NCBI RefSeq assembly: GCF_022179725.1
Contig: NZ_BPRC01000032.1
Span: 1 to 48,388 of the forward strand
Length of the DNA stretch: 48,388 nucleotides
Reading direction: 5' to 3'
From: Methylorubrum aminovorans
GTDB lineage: Bacteria; Pseudomonadota; Alphaproteobacteria; Rhizobiales; Beijerinckiaceae
Shown here: in pieces, positions 25,069 to 34,316 of the stretch
How positions within the stretch are numbered: the first letter of the stretch is position 1
Layout of the letters: each line of letters begins with the position of its first letter
Notes under the pieces: generated by a model
The model's database searches: none
Seen by the model: the letters and a program-made list of their open reading frames with translations, nothing else
Told to the model about the DNA's origin: nothing
Made by a program: the position numbers and the translations under genes

Positions 25069-25457
25069 TGCCGACTAGGAGCGTGACGCCTCGACAGGTA
25101 CCGAGGATGCGTGCCTGGCGCGTAGCCATCGCGGTGGCAGCCCTGTACGCGCTCGCGCTCCAGGCCGTGCTCGGCGGTGCAAGCCTCGCTCTGTCTCCCG
25201 ACCCCGCCCACGTCCTCTGCCGGCAGGACGCGGGCAGCGATGACGGACCGTCCAAGGCGCGCCTGTCGCACGGGCACCCGGATTGCTGCCTCGTCGCCCA
25301 CGCCCTGAACTCTGCCGCGGTCCCGCCCTGCTCGGTGGTGCCGGTCGTTTGGCCCGCTCGTCGGGCCGTTGCCCTGACCTGGCGTCCGGAGGTCATGGCT
25401 TGTCCGCGGGGCCCTCCGGGAGCCAGGGCCTGCGCACGCGCCCCACCCGTCGCCTGA
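25068..25457 (+). CDS. DUF2946-like small Cys/His protein (copy 2)
   Basis: This 129-residue protein starts at the A of the preceding TGA stop (TGATG), an arrangement for coupled translation; a second Met at residue 14 is possible. A hydrophobic segment (VAIAVAALYALALQAVLGGA) precedes HVLCRQDAG and HGHPDCCLVAHAL, again a Cys/His cluster. The tail has MACPRGPPGARAC. It parallels copy 1 at 20841. Each copy precedes a TonB receptor, so the small proteins may work with them, for example in metal sensing or handover, which is inference. Confidence 0.6.
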   Translation: MPTRSVTPRQVPRMRAWRVAIAVAALYALALQAVLGGASLALSPDPAHVLCRQDAGSDDGPSKARLSHGHPDCCLVAHALNSAAVPPCSVVPVVWPARRAVALTWRPEVMACPRGPPGARACARAPPVA

Positions 25458-25500
25458 TCGGTCGCCCTTCCCCGATCCTTCAGGCCACGGACCTCATGCC

Positions 25501-27609
25501 ATGTACCGAATTCCCCGGGTCGAGCTCTACGCCGCCCTGTTGTTGACGCTGCTTGCCTCCACCTCCGTCTTCGCCCGGACCGCCGCGACGGAGTCCGTCA
25601 CCCTTTCCGAGCTCAGCGTTGCCGGTTCCGCTGCGCCGTCGGCCGAGACGCGGTTCCCACCGAGCGCCCAGGCGGCAAGCCTCACCGTACCGACCGTCGA
25701 GCAGGCCCGCGCGGACCTTCAGCGCACGCCGGGCGGCGTCGCCCTCGTCCCGGACACGGCGTTCAAGAACCGGCCGGCGCAGACGCTCAAGGACGTGCTC
25801 GACTTCGTGCCCGGCGTCATCGTGCAGCCCAGGTTCGGCTCGGACGCCCGGCTGTCTATCCGTGGCTCGGGCCTCTCCCGCAACTACGGCAACCGCGGCA
25901 TCAACGTCTTCCAGGACGGCATCCCCATCAACACCTCCGACGGCCTCGTCGACTTCTTCGAGATCGACCCGACCGCCTACCGCTACGTCGAGGTCTTCAG
26001 GGGCGCCAACGCGCTGCGGTTCGGCGCCAACGCGCTCGGCGGCGCGATCAACCTGGTCACCCCGACAGGCCGCGACGTGTTTCCCTTCGACGCCCGCATC
26101 GACGCCGGCAGCTTCGGCTACCTGAAGGGACAGGCCGCGACAGGCGGGGTGTCGGGCCCGTTCGACTACTTCCTCACCCTGTCCGCGGACCGGTTCGACG
26201 GCTTCCGGGAGCACAGCGACGGCAACTCGGTGCGCGGCAACGCCAACTTCGGCTACCAGTTCTCGCCGGACGCCGAGACGCGCTTCTACGTGAACGCCAA
26301 CACCATCAACCAGCGCATCCCGGGCGAGGTGACCCGGCAATCGGCGTTGACGAACCCCCGCGCCGCGAACCCGGTCTGGGTCCAGCAGGACCAGCAGCGC
26401 AACATCGACTCGGTGCGGCTCGCCAACAAGACCACGCTGCGCTTCGACGAGACGACCGTGGACTTCGGCGTCTTCACGGTCCAGCGCCGCGTCGACCACC
26501 CGATCTACGAGTACCTCGACTACACGGTGCAGGACTACGGTGGCTTCGTCCGCGCGACCGACGACAGGATCGTCGGAGGCTTCCGCAACCGCTTGGTTGT
26601 GGGCGTGAACGTCGACAACGGCACCATCGACTACAGGCAGTTCGTGAACCTGAACGGCGCCGTGAAGGGACCCCTGACCTTCTCGACCCTCGACCGTTCG
26701 GAGAACATGTCGGCCTATGCCGAGAACTCGTTCTTCGTCCTGCCGAACGTCGCCCTCGTCGGGGGTGGCTTCTTCCTGCACGCGACCCGTGACCGGAAGG
26801 ACCGCTTCCTGACCGACGGCAACCAGTCGGGCCGCTCGACCTACGACATCGCTAAGCCGAAGTTCGGCGTGCTCTGGGACGTCGACCCCACGTGGCAGGT
26901 CTACGGCAACGTCTCGGGCAGCGCCGAGGCGCCGACCTTCGACGCGAACTCGTTCGCGACCGTGGCGACCTCCAACCTACGCGCTCAGACCGCGACCACC
27001 TACGAGGTCGGGACGCGCGGTGCTCGGCCGGACCTCACCTGGGACCTCTCGCTCTACCGCTCGGAAATCCGGAACGAGTTGCAGTGCCTGACGACGTCGA
27101 TCTTCAGCCCCTGCAGCATCGTGAACGCGGACCGCACCGTGCACCAGGGCGTCGAGGCCGGCCTAGGGCTGGCGTTCCTGAAGTCGCTCGCGACGCTTGA
27201 GGACCGCGTCTGGTTCAACGCCGCCTACACCTACAACGACTTTCACTTCGTTCGTGACGCGCTCTACGGCGACAACCGCCTGCCCGGCGTGCCGACCCAC
27301 TACCTGCGCGCCGAGGTGCTCTACCGGCATCCGAGCGGCTTCTACGCAGGCCCGAACGTCGAGTGGTCGCCGCAGGCCTACTTCGCAGACAACGCCAACA
27401 GCCTGACGGTGCCTTCCTATGCGCTCCTGAACCTCAGGATCGGCTTCGACCAGGGCTCGGCTTGGTCCGGGTACCTTGAGGCGCGCAACCTTCTCGATAG
27501 GCGCTACATCTCCAGCGTGGCCATCGCCGGCGTCGCCAACGTCGCCTCGGAGATCTTCAATCCGGGCACTGGTAGGGCGGTTTACGGCGGTCTGAGGTAC
27601 CGGTGGTGA
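25501..27609 (+). CDS. TonB-dependent outer-membrane receptor (2), FecA-like
   Basis: The protein has 702 residues. A signal peptide (LYAALLLTLLASTSVFARTA) is followed by a TonB-box-like VTLSELSV, then a plug with QTLKDVLDFVPGVIVQPRFG, LSIRGSGLSRNYGNRGINVF, YRYVEVFRGANALRFGANAL and GGAINLVT. A 22-strand-type barrel ends GGLRYRW with a terminal aromatic. The plug resembles iron-citrate/siderophore receptors of the FecA type. It shares the run of genes beginning at 20841. No adjacent anti-sigma/sigma pair is present and there is no FecA-type N-terminal signalling domain, so it is unlikely to be a transducing receptor. Confidence 0.92.
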   Translation: MYRIPRVELYAALLLTLLASTSVFARTAATESVTLSELSVAGSAAPSAETRFPPSAQAASLTVPTVEQARADLQRTPGGVALVPDTAFKNRPAQTLKDVLDFVPGVIVQPRFGSDARLSIRGSGLSRNYGNRGINVFQDGIPINTSDGLVDFFEIDPTAYRYVEVFRGANALRFGANALGGAINLVTPTGRDVFPFDARIDAGSFGYLKGQAATGGVSGPFDYFLTLSADRFDGFREHSDGNSVRGNANFGYQFSPDAETRFYVNANTINQRIPGEVTRQSALTNPRAANPVWVQQDQQRNIDSVRLANKTTLRFDETTVDFGVFTVQRRVDHPIYEYLDYTVQDYGGFVRATDDRIVGGFRNRLVVGVNVDNGTIDYRQFVNLNGAVKGPLTFSTLDRSENMSAYAENSFFVLPNVALVGGGFFLHATRDRKDRFLTDGNQSGRSTYDIAKPKFGVLWDVDPTWQVYGNVSGSAEAPTFDANSFATVATSNLRAQTATTYEVGTRGARPDLTWDLSLYRSEIRNELQCLTTSIFSPCSIVNADRTVHQGVEAGLGLAFLKSLATLEDRVWFNAAYTYNDFHFVRDALYGDNRLPGVPTHYLRAEVLYRHPSGFYAGPNVEWSPQAYFADNANSLTVPSYALLNLRIGFDQGSAWSGYLEARNLLDRRYISSVAIAGVANVASEIFNPGTGRAVYGGLRYRW

Positions 27610-27848
27610 TAAGGCAGCCTGTTAGCAGGCCGAAGCTCGGTGAGGCCGGCCGCAGGGCCTCAACCGCGAAGGCGCAGCGGTTCCGCGACGAGATCCGGCC
27701 TGTCATTGCGGAGCTGCGCGGCGCCGGCATCACGACCTGCGAGGGCCTTGCACGAGGCCTGCGGGTTCAGGGTATTCGGAAGCCGCGCGGTGGCTTGGTT
27801 TGGACGTCCTGCGAAATCCGCAGACTGCTACGGAAGATCTCAGAGTAG
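27603..27848 (+). CDS. Recombinase C-terminal-like helical fragment
   Basis: This frame of about 81 residues starts at a GTG overlapping the receptor stop. Its body resembles the C-terminal 'recombinase' helices of serine recombinases: RFRDEIRPVIAELRGAGITT, an ARGLRVQGI segment, then KPRGGLVWTSCEIRRLLRKI (in full proteins 'IA+ALN+RGI.TPRGG.W...V.R+L'). No catalytic resolvase domain is present. It is either a stand-alone small protein of the kind seen in many alphaproteobacteria or debris from an integrated element. The overlap with the receptor gene may be accidental. Confidence 0.5.
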   Translation: MVIRQPVSRPKLGEAGRRASTAKAQRFRDEIRPVIAELRGAGITTCEGLARGLRVQGIRKPRGGLVWTSCEIRRLLRKISE

Positions 27849-27904
27849 TCGAGGCTGACAAAAGGGTGCCAGAGTTGAATGTCGGTACGTCGTGCCGCTT
27901 AGAC

Positions 27905-27929
27905 GGTCGGCTCGCGCTATGAGCCGACC
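27905..27929. terminator. Candidate hairpin downstream of the TonB-receptor genes
   Basis: Bases 27905-27913 and 27921-27929 form a perfect 9-base-pair stem with a 7-base loop. It follows the last gene of the run by about 60 bases. There is no T-run, so it is at best a factor-dependent or weak terminator. Confidence 0.4.
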
Positions 27930-28143
27930 TTCGTCCGTCAGGCGCGGAGCCACTGCTTGCGACCCACAGCAGCCTTACGCGGGCACCTCTGCAATCGACC
28001 GTTTCCGAAGGGACGGCAGGCTGTCGACAAATATGGCTGAGGGTAAGGGCGAATCATGCTCCGAGACCTCGTAGGGGCAAGAGTCCCGCTGGATGTTGCT
28101 ATCGTGCGACAGTCTGTGCAGACCCAAGGCGCTACCATCTAAG

Positions 28144-28313
28144 TGACGGTTCCCCTCGGGGATCAAAAGGGAACGCGGTGAGGGCGCAAGCTCAATGCCG
28201 CGGCTGCCCCCGCAACTGTAAGCGGCGAGCCTTCCGCCACCATGTCACTGGGCAGCCTCGCCCGGGAAGACGGTGAGAGGGCAGCGACCCGCGAGCCAGG
28301 AGACCTGCCGTCA
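28144..28313 (+). promoter_or_regulatory. Cobalamin (B12) riboswitch
   Basis: The conserved core is present in order: TCAAAAGGGAACGCGGTG (28163-28180), GCGGCTGCCCCCGCAACTGT (28200-28219) followed by AAGCGG, CACTGGG, then GGGAAGACGGTGA and the B12 box AGCCAGGAGACCTGCCG (28294-28310). TGACGG at 28144-28149 pairs with CCGTCA at 28308-28313 to close the outer stem. The element should lower expression of the downstream receptor-ABC operon when adenosylcobalamin or a related corrinoid is plentiful. The expression platform probably lies in the roughly 130 bases before the receptor start; no obvious terminator was identified. Confidence 0.93.
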
Positions 28314-28450
28314 GTCGTGGTCACACGCGAAACACATTGGGCGGGGTGTCCTGATGGGTGTCGAAGCGCCGTCCCTTCTGCTTGGAGGCGGTGAGCCGAG
28401 GCCTCGTTCGCGGTGACGTGCCACTGCCGTTGCCCGAGGCTCCTCGTCCC

Positions 28451-30667
28451 ATGGTCCGCGTTGATCGTACCCGCTCGCTTGCCGAGCACTTGCCTGCTGC
28501 CCTGTATCTCTCCACCAGCGCTCTCGTTCTAAGCTCGACCTCTCTGACGGCACAGGAGCGTGCGGAGATCACCACTGGTTCGCACGCCGTTGCGCTGGAG
28601 GAACTGGCCGTCCAGGGGGCGGGGTCCGGCACAAGGCTTCTAGCACCAACGCCCTACACGGCGGCGCCGACCGGGCTGAACCTCACCACGCCGAACCGCA
28701 GTGGCAGCCGCCTCGACCTGTCGCCGTTGCAGACGCCCGCCAGCATCGAGGTCATCCCAGGTCAGAAGATCCGAGAGCGTGGGCAGGAGACCGTGCAGGA
28801 GGCGATCACCCAGAACGCCGCTGGCATCACGACCATCGGTGCGCCCGGTAACGGCCTCGGCGCCTACACCTCCCGCGGCTTTGCCGGCGTAAATTCGGTG
28901 ATGCAGCTCTATGACGGCACCCGGCTCTATGTCGGTGCCGGTACGATCACCTACCCGTTCGACACCTGGAACGTCGACCGGATCGAGGTGCTGCGTGGGC
29001 CGGCTTCCGTGCTGTACGGGGACGGCGCGATCGGCGGCGTCATCAACGTCGTCCCCAAGAAGCCGGTCGCCGTACCGATCAACGCCGCACGCGCCGCTCT
29101 CGGCTCCGATGGCGTGAAGCGCCTTGCCATCGACAGCGGTGGACCCATCGGCGAGAACGTCTTCTACCGCCTCAACGTCAGCGCCAACCAGGCCAACGGC
29201 TGGCTGCGCCAGAACGGAGACTTTAGCAACCTCGCTGTCTCGGGTGCCGTGCTCTACCAGGCAACGCCTGATCTCGCGTTCACCCTGTCGCACGATTACG
29301 GCTACCAGGAGCCGCTGCGCTACTTCGGCACGCCTCTGATCGGCGGCCGGATCGATCCCCGCACCCGATTCAACAACTACAACGTCAACGACAGTCGCAT
29401 CGTCTTCGAGGACAACTGGACTCAGTTCAAGACCGAATGGACGCCCACGGCCGACATCACGATCCGCAACACGGCCTATCGTCTCAAGTCGGATCGGCAC
29501 TGGCGCAACGTCGAAACTTACACCTTCGTGCCAAGCACTGGCCTGATCCGTCGAACCAACCCGATCGAAATCTTCCACAACCAGGAGCAGATCGGCAACC
29601 GCTTCGATGCCGCCTTCAAGGGCGAGCTGTTCGGTTTCCGCAACGAGTTCGTCGCCGGCTTCGACGTCAACCACATCAAGTTTTCGCACACAAACAACTC
29701 GCCCTATCGCGGCGAGACCAGCGTCAATCCGTTCGTCTTCAGCCCCGGCGTCTTCTCCAGTCTCGACCTGACCACGCTCGGATACGCCACCAGTTCGGAT
29801 CAGTATTCTCTATTTGCCGAGAACCGCCTCGTTCTGACGGAACAGCTCTCGCTGATCGCTGGCGTGCGCTACGATGCGCCTACAGTTCGTCGCTCAGACC
29901 CGCGCACTCCCTCGGCAGGGTTCACGAAGGATTTCAGTGCGCTGAGCTACCGCTTCGGCGCGGTTTACAACCCGACGCCCGACAGCTCGCTCTACGCGAG
30001 CTACGCCACCGCCGTGGATCCCGTAAACTCGCTGATCACCCTGTCGCTGGCGCAGAAGGATTTCGAACTCTCGACCGGCGAGCAAATCGAGGTCGGTTAC
30101 AAGCAGCTGTTCTGGGAGGGCCGGGGTGAGTTCACGCTGGCTGGTTACCGGATCACGAAGGACAACCTGCTGACGGCCGATCCGCTGCGGCCAGCCGTGT
30201 CCATCCAGGTGGGCAGCCAGTCTTCGCATGGCGTCGAGGCGTTCGCCTCGCTTGGGCTCTGGGAGAACTGGCGCGTCGAAGGCAACATCGCCTTGGTGCA
30301 TGCCCAGTACGACGACTTTCAGCAGGCGGTTGGCGGCGCCGCCGTCAACTTCGCGGGCAATCAGCCGATCTCTGTTCCCGCTCGCGTCGCCAATCTCTGG
30401 CTGTCCTGGGCATTCGCACCGCGCTGGGAGGCACGGGCTGGCGTGCAGTTCGTCGGCGAGACCTTCAGCGACTTCGCCAACACCGTCCGGCGTCCGGCCT
30501 ACGAGGTCGTCAACGCGAGCGTGGACTACCGCGTGAGCGAGACCTCACACTTCAGCGTGCGTGCCTACAACCTACTCGACAAGGTCTACCCCGTGACGGG
30601 GAGTTCGGTGTCGTGGCTATTAGGCCGGCCGCGCTCGGTCGAAGTCGCCTACAACGTTGCCTTCTGA
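28451..30667 (+). CDS. TonB-dependent siderophore-type receptor under B12 riboswitch control
   Basis: The protein has 738 residues from ATG 28451; an in-frame GTG at 28358 would add 31 residues of non-signal-like sequence. A signal peptide ends near SLTAQERA, with TonB-box-like VALEELAV behind it. The plug has DLSPLQTPASIEVIPGQKIR, QEAITQNAAG, SRGFAGVNSVMQLYDGTRLY and RIEVLRGPASVLYGDGAIGG. The barrel ends RSVEVAYNVAF. The plug type resembles siderophore receptors (FhuA/FpvA class) more than BtuB, yet its leader is a cobalamin riboswitch. The substrate may be a corrinoid, a cobalt chelate or a metallophore. The ABC ATPase starts 13 bases after its stop. Confidence 0.93.
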   Translation: MVRVDRTRSLAEHLPAALYLSTSALVLSSTSLTAQERAEITTGSHAVALEELAVQGAGSGTRLLAPTPYTAAPTGLNLTTPNRSGSRLDLSPLQTPASIEVIPGQKIRERGQETVQEAITQNAAGITTIGAPGNGLGAYTSRGFAGVNSVMQLYDGTRLYVGAGTITYPFDTWNVDRIEVLRGPASVLYGDGAIGGVINVVPKKPVAVPINAARAALGSDGVKRLAIDSGGPIGENVFYRLNVSANQANGWLRQNGDFSNLAVSGAVLYQATPDLAFTLSHDYGYQEPLRYFGTPLIGGRIDPRTRFNNYNVNDSRIVFEDNWTQFKTEWTPTADITIRNTAYRLKSDRHWRNVETYTFVPSTGLIRRTNPIEIFHNQEQIGNRFDAAFKGELFGFRNEFVAGFDVNHIKFSHTNNSPYRGETSVNPFVFSPGVFSSLDLTTLGYATSSDQYSLFAENRLVLTEQLSLIAGVRYDAPTVRRSDPRTPSAGFTKDFSALSYRFGAVYNPTPDSSLYASYATAVDPVNSLITLSLAQKDFELSTGEQIEVGYKQLFWEGRGEFTLAGYRITKDNLLTADPLRPAVSIQVGSQSSHGVEAFASLGLWENWRVEGNIALVHAQYDDFQQAVGGAAVNFAGNQPISVPARVANLWLSWAFAPRWEARAGVQFVGETFSDFANTVRRPAYEVVNASVDYRVSETSHFSVRAYNLLDKVYPVTGSSVSWLLGRPRSVEVAYNVAF

Positions 30668-30679
30668 GGGCGTTTGCGC

Positions 30680-31438
30680 ATGCATATCGAGCAACGCGAA
30701 CTGCCCCAGGCCGGGGCAGACAATCCCGTTCTGGCGATCCGGGCGGCGGTCAAGCGGTTCGGCGCACGCACCGCCCTCGATGGCTTGGATCTCACGCTCC
30801 GTGCCGGAGAGGTCTTCGCCCTGCTCGGGCCAAACGGAGCCGGCAAGACCACGACGATCAACCTGATCCTCGGCTTCCTGAAGCCGGATGCCGGCGCAGT
30901 CCAGGTCTGCGGGATCGAGGCGGGATCCGATCCGGTCGGCGCGCGAGGCCATGTCGCCTACATCCCCGAGCAGGTCGCCCTCTATCCGGGTCTCTCGGGC
31001 ATCGAGAACCTGCGCTACTTCGCGACCCTGGCCGGTCTCGACTTGTCCGTCGATGCCTCGCGCCGACTGCTGACTGAGGCGGGTCTGCCCGAAGAGGCTC
31101 ATGGTCGACCCGCCGCATCCTACTCGAAGGGCATGCGCCAGAAGGTCGGGATCGCCGTCGCCCTCGCCCGCCAAGCGCGGCTTCTCCTTTTGGACGAGCC
31201 GACCTCCGGGCTCGATCCGAGTGCGGCAGCCGACTTCTCCGTCACGGTGAGACACGCTGCGGAGCGGGGCACCGCGGTGCTGATGGCGACTCACGATCTC
31301 TACCGGGTGCGCGAGATGGCCGACCGCGTCGGCGTGCTGAGCCGCGGCCGGATCGTCGAGGATATCGATCCGAAGACGCTCGACCATGTCGCGCTTGAAC
31401 ACCTCTATATCGAGCGCCTCGCCGAGATTACGGCATGA
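30680..31438 (+). CDS. ABC transporter ATP-binding protein (ABC-2 type)
   Basis: The protein has 252 residues. Walker A GPNGAGKTT (50-58), Q-loop region YIPEQVALYPGL, signature YSKGMRQK (148-155), Walker B LLLLDEPTSGLDPS (from 168) and switch His205 (MATHDLYRVREMADR) are all intact. The YSKGMRQ type belongs to ATPases of ABC-2 transporters (CcmA/NatA/NosF-like), not to importers of the BtuD class. It overlaps the next gene by ATGA. It should drive the two DUF3526 permeases that follow. Confidence 0.94.
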   Translation: MHIEQRELPQAGADNPVLAIRAAVKRFGARTALDGLDLTLRAGEVFALLGPNGAGKTTTINLILGFLKPDAGAVQVCGIEAGSDPVGARGHVAYIPEQVALYPGLSGIENLRYFATLAGLDLSVDASRRLLTEAGLPEEAHGRPAASYSKGMRQKVGIAVALARQARLLLLDEPTSGLDPSAAADFSVTVRHAAERGTAVLMATHDLYRVREMADRVGVLSRGRIVEDIDPKTLDHVALEHLYIERLAEITA

Positions 31439-32829
31439 AGCAGGTCGCGGCTGAACTCGCGCTGACCGTTCGCGATGCACGTGTGCGCTGGATCGGCGCC
31501 ATGCTGGTCCTGCTCCTGGCCCTGACAGGCTTCGGTGCTTGGCGGGAGGCGCAGCTTTATGCGGCTCAAGCGGCCCAGATCACGGCGGCCGAGCGCGCGC
31601 GTTGGCTTGGGCAAGATGCCAAGAACCCTCATTCAGCCGACCATTTCGGCTTGTGGGTTTTCCGGCCCTCCGCGCCGCTCGCCGTGCTCGACCCCGGCAC
31701 CGAACCCTATACCGGCCGCATGGTGCGAGTGGAGGCGCACGTGTTCAACGACGCGGTCTACCGCGCTGTACAGGATGCCGGTCCGCTCGCCCGCACCGGC
31801 CTCGGCACCGTCGCCGACATCGTGCAGCTGGTGGTGCCGCTCGCGGCGATTCTGCTCGGCTTCTCCGCCTTCGCTGCGGACCGGGAGCGCGGTACCCTTC
31901 GTCTTGCCCTGGGTAACGGTGCTCCGCCCGGACGCCTGTTCGCCGCCCGTTTCGCGGCGCTTCTCCTCGTCCTCATCCTCGTCGTCGGCTGTCCGCTCCT
32001 CGCGATCGGCGGCCTGGTGATGACAGGCCAGGATGGTGCAGACTGGCAGGTGCCGGCGCGCCTGTTGAGCTGGATCGCCGTGCAGATCGCCTACGCGAGT
32101 GTGTTCCTGCTCCTGGCGACGCTCGTCTCGCTCGTGGCTCGGACGGCCCGCGCCGCCCTCGCGGCTGCGCTCGTCGCCTGGGTCCTGCTCTGCGTCGCAG
32201 CTCCTCGCCTCGCGACGGCCAGTGTCGACGCCCTCGCGCCCGCACTTTCGTACCGCGAGGTCCGGGCGCGCATTGATGCGGGCTTCAGAGCGCACAAGAC
32301 GGCAGAGGCCGGCGACGAGCGCGCCCGGGAGGTCCTGGCCCGCTACGGCGTCGATAACGCGAGCGAGCTGCCCATCGACCTCGACGGTCTCATGATGTTC
32401 GAGAACGAGAGCCACAACTTCGCGGTCTACGATCGTGAACTCGGTGCCTTTTTCGAGAGCCTCGCGAGTCAGGAGCGAGCCTTCGCTTGGGCGGGCCTGC
32501 TCTCCCCGCGGGTCGCCCTGCAGGCGCTCTCCCAGACGCTCGCCGGCACCGACTTCGCCCAGCATGCGCATTTCGTGTGGAGCGCCGAAGCCTATCGCCG
32601 CAGGATCTCCGAGCGCATGAACGGCGAGATCCGTGATCGTCCGCAGCACGGGAGGGGCCGGCTCATCGCCGGGTCGGAGCTGTGGCAGCAAATCCCGCCC
32701 TTCGTCCACGCCCCGCTGCCGTTCACGCAGTCCCTAGCAGATGCGTGGGTGCCGGCTCTCGTCCTTGCCCTCTGGCTCGCCCTGCTCGCAGGCCTCAGCG
32801 TACCGATGATCCGGAGGCTGAAGCCGTGA
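31435..32829 (+). CDS. DUF3526-type ABC-2 permease (1)
   Basis: The protein has 464 residues. TM1 (about 17-37, RWIGAMLVLLLALTGFGAWR) is followed by a periplasmic stretch with HFGLWVFRPSAPLAVLDPGT, then a helix bundle with FSAFAADRERGTLRLALGNG, the ABC-2 coupling region. A large loop with MFENESHNFAVYDRELGAFF and SPRVALQALSQTLAGTDFAQ precedes a last helix before RRLKP. This layout is that of DUF3526 permeases, ABC-2 subunits with a big extracytoplasmic loop found beside TonB receptors and in NosY-like settings. It overlaps both neighbours (ATGA and GTGA), so the complex is probably made in fixed proportions. Confidence 0.85.
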   Translation: MKQVAAELALTVRDARVRWIGAMLVLLLALTGFGAWREAQLYAAQAAQITAAERARWLGQDAKNPHSADHFGLWVFRPSAPLAVLDPGTEPYTGRMVRVEAHVFNDAVYRAVQDAGPLARTGLGTVADIVQLVVPLAAILLGFSAFAADRERGTLRLALGNGAPPGRLFAARFAALLLVLILVVGCPLLAIGGLVMTGQDGADWQVPARLLSWIAVQIAYASVFLLLATLVSLVARTARAALAAALVAWVLLCVAAPRLATASVDALAPALSYREVRARIDAGFRAHKTAEAGDERAREVLARYGVDNASELPIDLDGLMMFENESHNFAVYDRELGAFFESLASQERAFAWAGLLSPRVALQALSQTLAGTDFAQHAHFVWSAEAYRRRISERMNGEIRDRPQHGRGRLIAGSELWQQIPPFVHAPLPFTQSLADAWVPALVLALWLALLAGLSVPMIRRLKP

Positions 32830-34316
32830 GCGTCGCCCGCTTCCCCCGCCTGCTCGGCGCCGAACTGCGGCTGATCCTGCGCGAACGATTGACCTGGGCC
32901 ATCATTGCTACGCTCCTCGCGGCCCTCTGTCTGGCGGCCTGGACCGGCGCGGACCGCGTCGCGCGCGAGCGTACCGCCATCGCCGAGGCGGCCGACGACA
33001 GCGCGCGGGCCGTCCGTGAGGCCCGGGCCGCTCATGAGCGCTATGCCAAGCCGAGCCCGATCAAGGTGAACTACTGGCAGGATCCAACTGACGCGTTCGG
33101 CTTCATGACCTACTTCATGGCCGCCTACGCCGTGAAGCCTCCGACCCCGCTCGCCCTCCTCGCTGCCGGCCAGTCGGATGTGCAGCCCGCAGTGACGAAG
33201 GTCAGCTTCGGCTTCAGCACGGTGTTCGATGATACGGCCTACGAGCTCGGCTCGGCCGCCAGACTCAAGCTAGGCCCCTTCGATCTTGCCTTCGTCCTGG
33301 TCTACCTCGTCCCGCTCGCGGTGATCGCGCTCGCCGGCACGCGCCTCTCGGCCGAGCAGGATAGCGGGATCCTGCGGATGATCGCCGCGCAGCCCGTTGG
33401 GCCGCGCCGGGTCGCGGCGGCGAAGTTCGGTGCGGTCGCGCTGGTCGCCGTCACCGGTGTCGTCGGTGGCACGGGCTTGGCGCTGGCCCTCGCCGGCGGC
33501 CTCGGACCGCTCGCCGGCTGGGAGACCACGCTGGCGCTGCTCGCCGCGGCACTTGCGACCTACGTCTTGCTCTGGGTTGCGGCCTGCGCGCTGGTGGCAA
33601 GCCTCTGGCGGGGAGCGGTCGCTGCTCTGGCGATCCTCGTGCTGACCTGGGCCGGCATCACCGTGGTTCTGCCGACGGGGCTCGGCATCGCGCTCGATGC
33701 ACTCGCACCGATGCCGTCCCGGATTGCGGCCATTGATGCCAGCCGGCAGGCCCAAGCCCTGTTCTCGACCGCCGAGAAGGGGGCGCGGATCACGGCTGTC
33801 TGGGCATCCCGCAAGGTTCCAGACACCGCGCAGCAGCGGCCGGAGCTCGTTGAGGCGCCTGAGATCAAGCGTCTGGCCCGCGACGCGTTCTACGACGAAG
33901 CCCTAGCCGATCATCGCGAGTCTTGGCACGAGCACGCTCTGGCCGCCTCGGCCTGGAGCCGCCGTCTGGCGCTCCTCTCCCCCGCCACGATCCTGGCCCT
34001 CGCGCTGGAGACCGCGGCCGGAACGGATGCGGCACGACACGCGGACTTCCTGACGGCCGGCGGCGCCTATCGGCGCCGGCTGCGCACCTTCTTCGAGCCG
34101 CGCATCCTGGCCCAGGCCATGAACCCGGTTCCTGTCTGCGCGGGCTGCTCGGCCCGTCTCGGCTTCGATGCCTACGATGCCGTGCCGGCATTCGAGCCCG
34201 CGATCCCTCGTGCCACCGCCCAGCGTGAGGCGCTGGCGGCGCTCGGCTGCCTCTTGGCTGGCGCGCTGCTGCTGACAGCTCTCACCTATCGCCGACTCAC
34301 GGAGTGGCCGTCGTGA
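32826..34316 (+). CDS. DUF3526-type ABC-2 permease (2)
   Basis: The protein has 496 residues from GTG 32826, which overlaps the previous stop (GTGA). TM1 is near 24-41 (AIIATLLAALCLAAWTGADR). The periplasmic part contains YWQDPTDAFGFMTYFMAAYA. The bundle holds RLSAEQDSGILRMIAAQPVG, the ABC-2 signature region. A second loop has SPATILALALETAAGTDAAR, paralogous to the SPRVALQALSQTLAGTD of permease 1, and also a Cys pair (PVCAGCSARLGF) absent from permease 1. The two permeases probably form a heterodimer. The Cys pair might bind metal or form a disulfide. Confidence 0.85.
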   Translation: MSVARFPRLLGAELRLILRERLTWAIIATLLAALCLAAWTGADRVARERTAIAEAADDSARAVREARAAHERYAKPSPIKVNYWQDPTDAFGFMTYFMAAYAVKPPTPLALLAAGQSDVQPAVTKVSFGFSTVFDDTAYELGSAARLKLGPFDLAFVLVYLVPLAVIALAGTRLSAEQDSGILRMIAAQPVGPRRVAAAKFGAVALVAVTGVVGGTGLALALAGGLGPLAGWETTLALLAAALATYVLLWVAACALVASLWRGAVAALAILVLTWAGITVVLPTGLGIALDALAPMPSRIAAIDASRQAQALFSTAEKGARITAVWASRKVPDTAQQRPELVEAPEIKRLARDAFYDEALADHRESWHEHALAASAWSRRLALLSPATILALALETAAGTDAARHADFLTAGGAYRRRLRTFFEPRILAQAMNPVPVCAGCSARLGFDAYDAVPAFEPAIPRATAQREALAALGCLLAGALLLTALTYRRLTEWPS

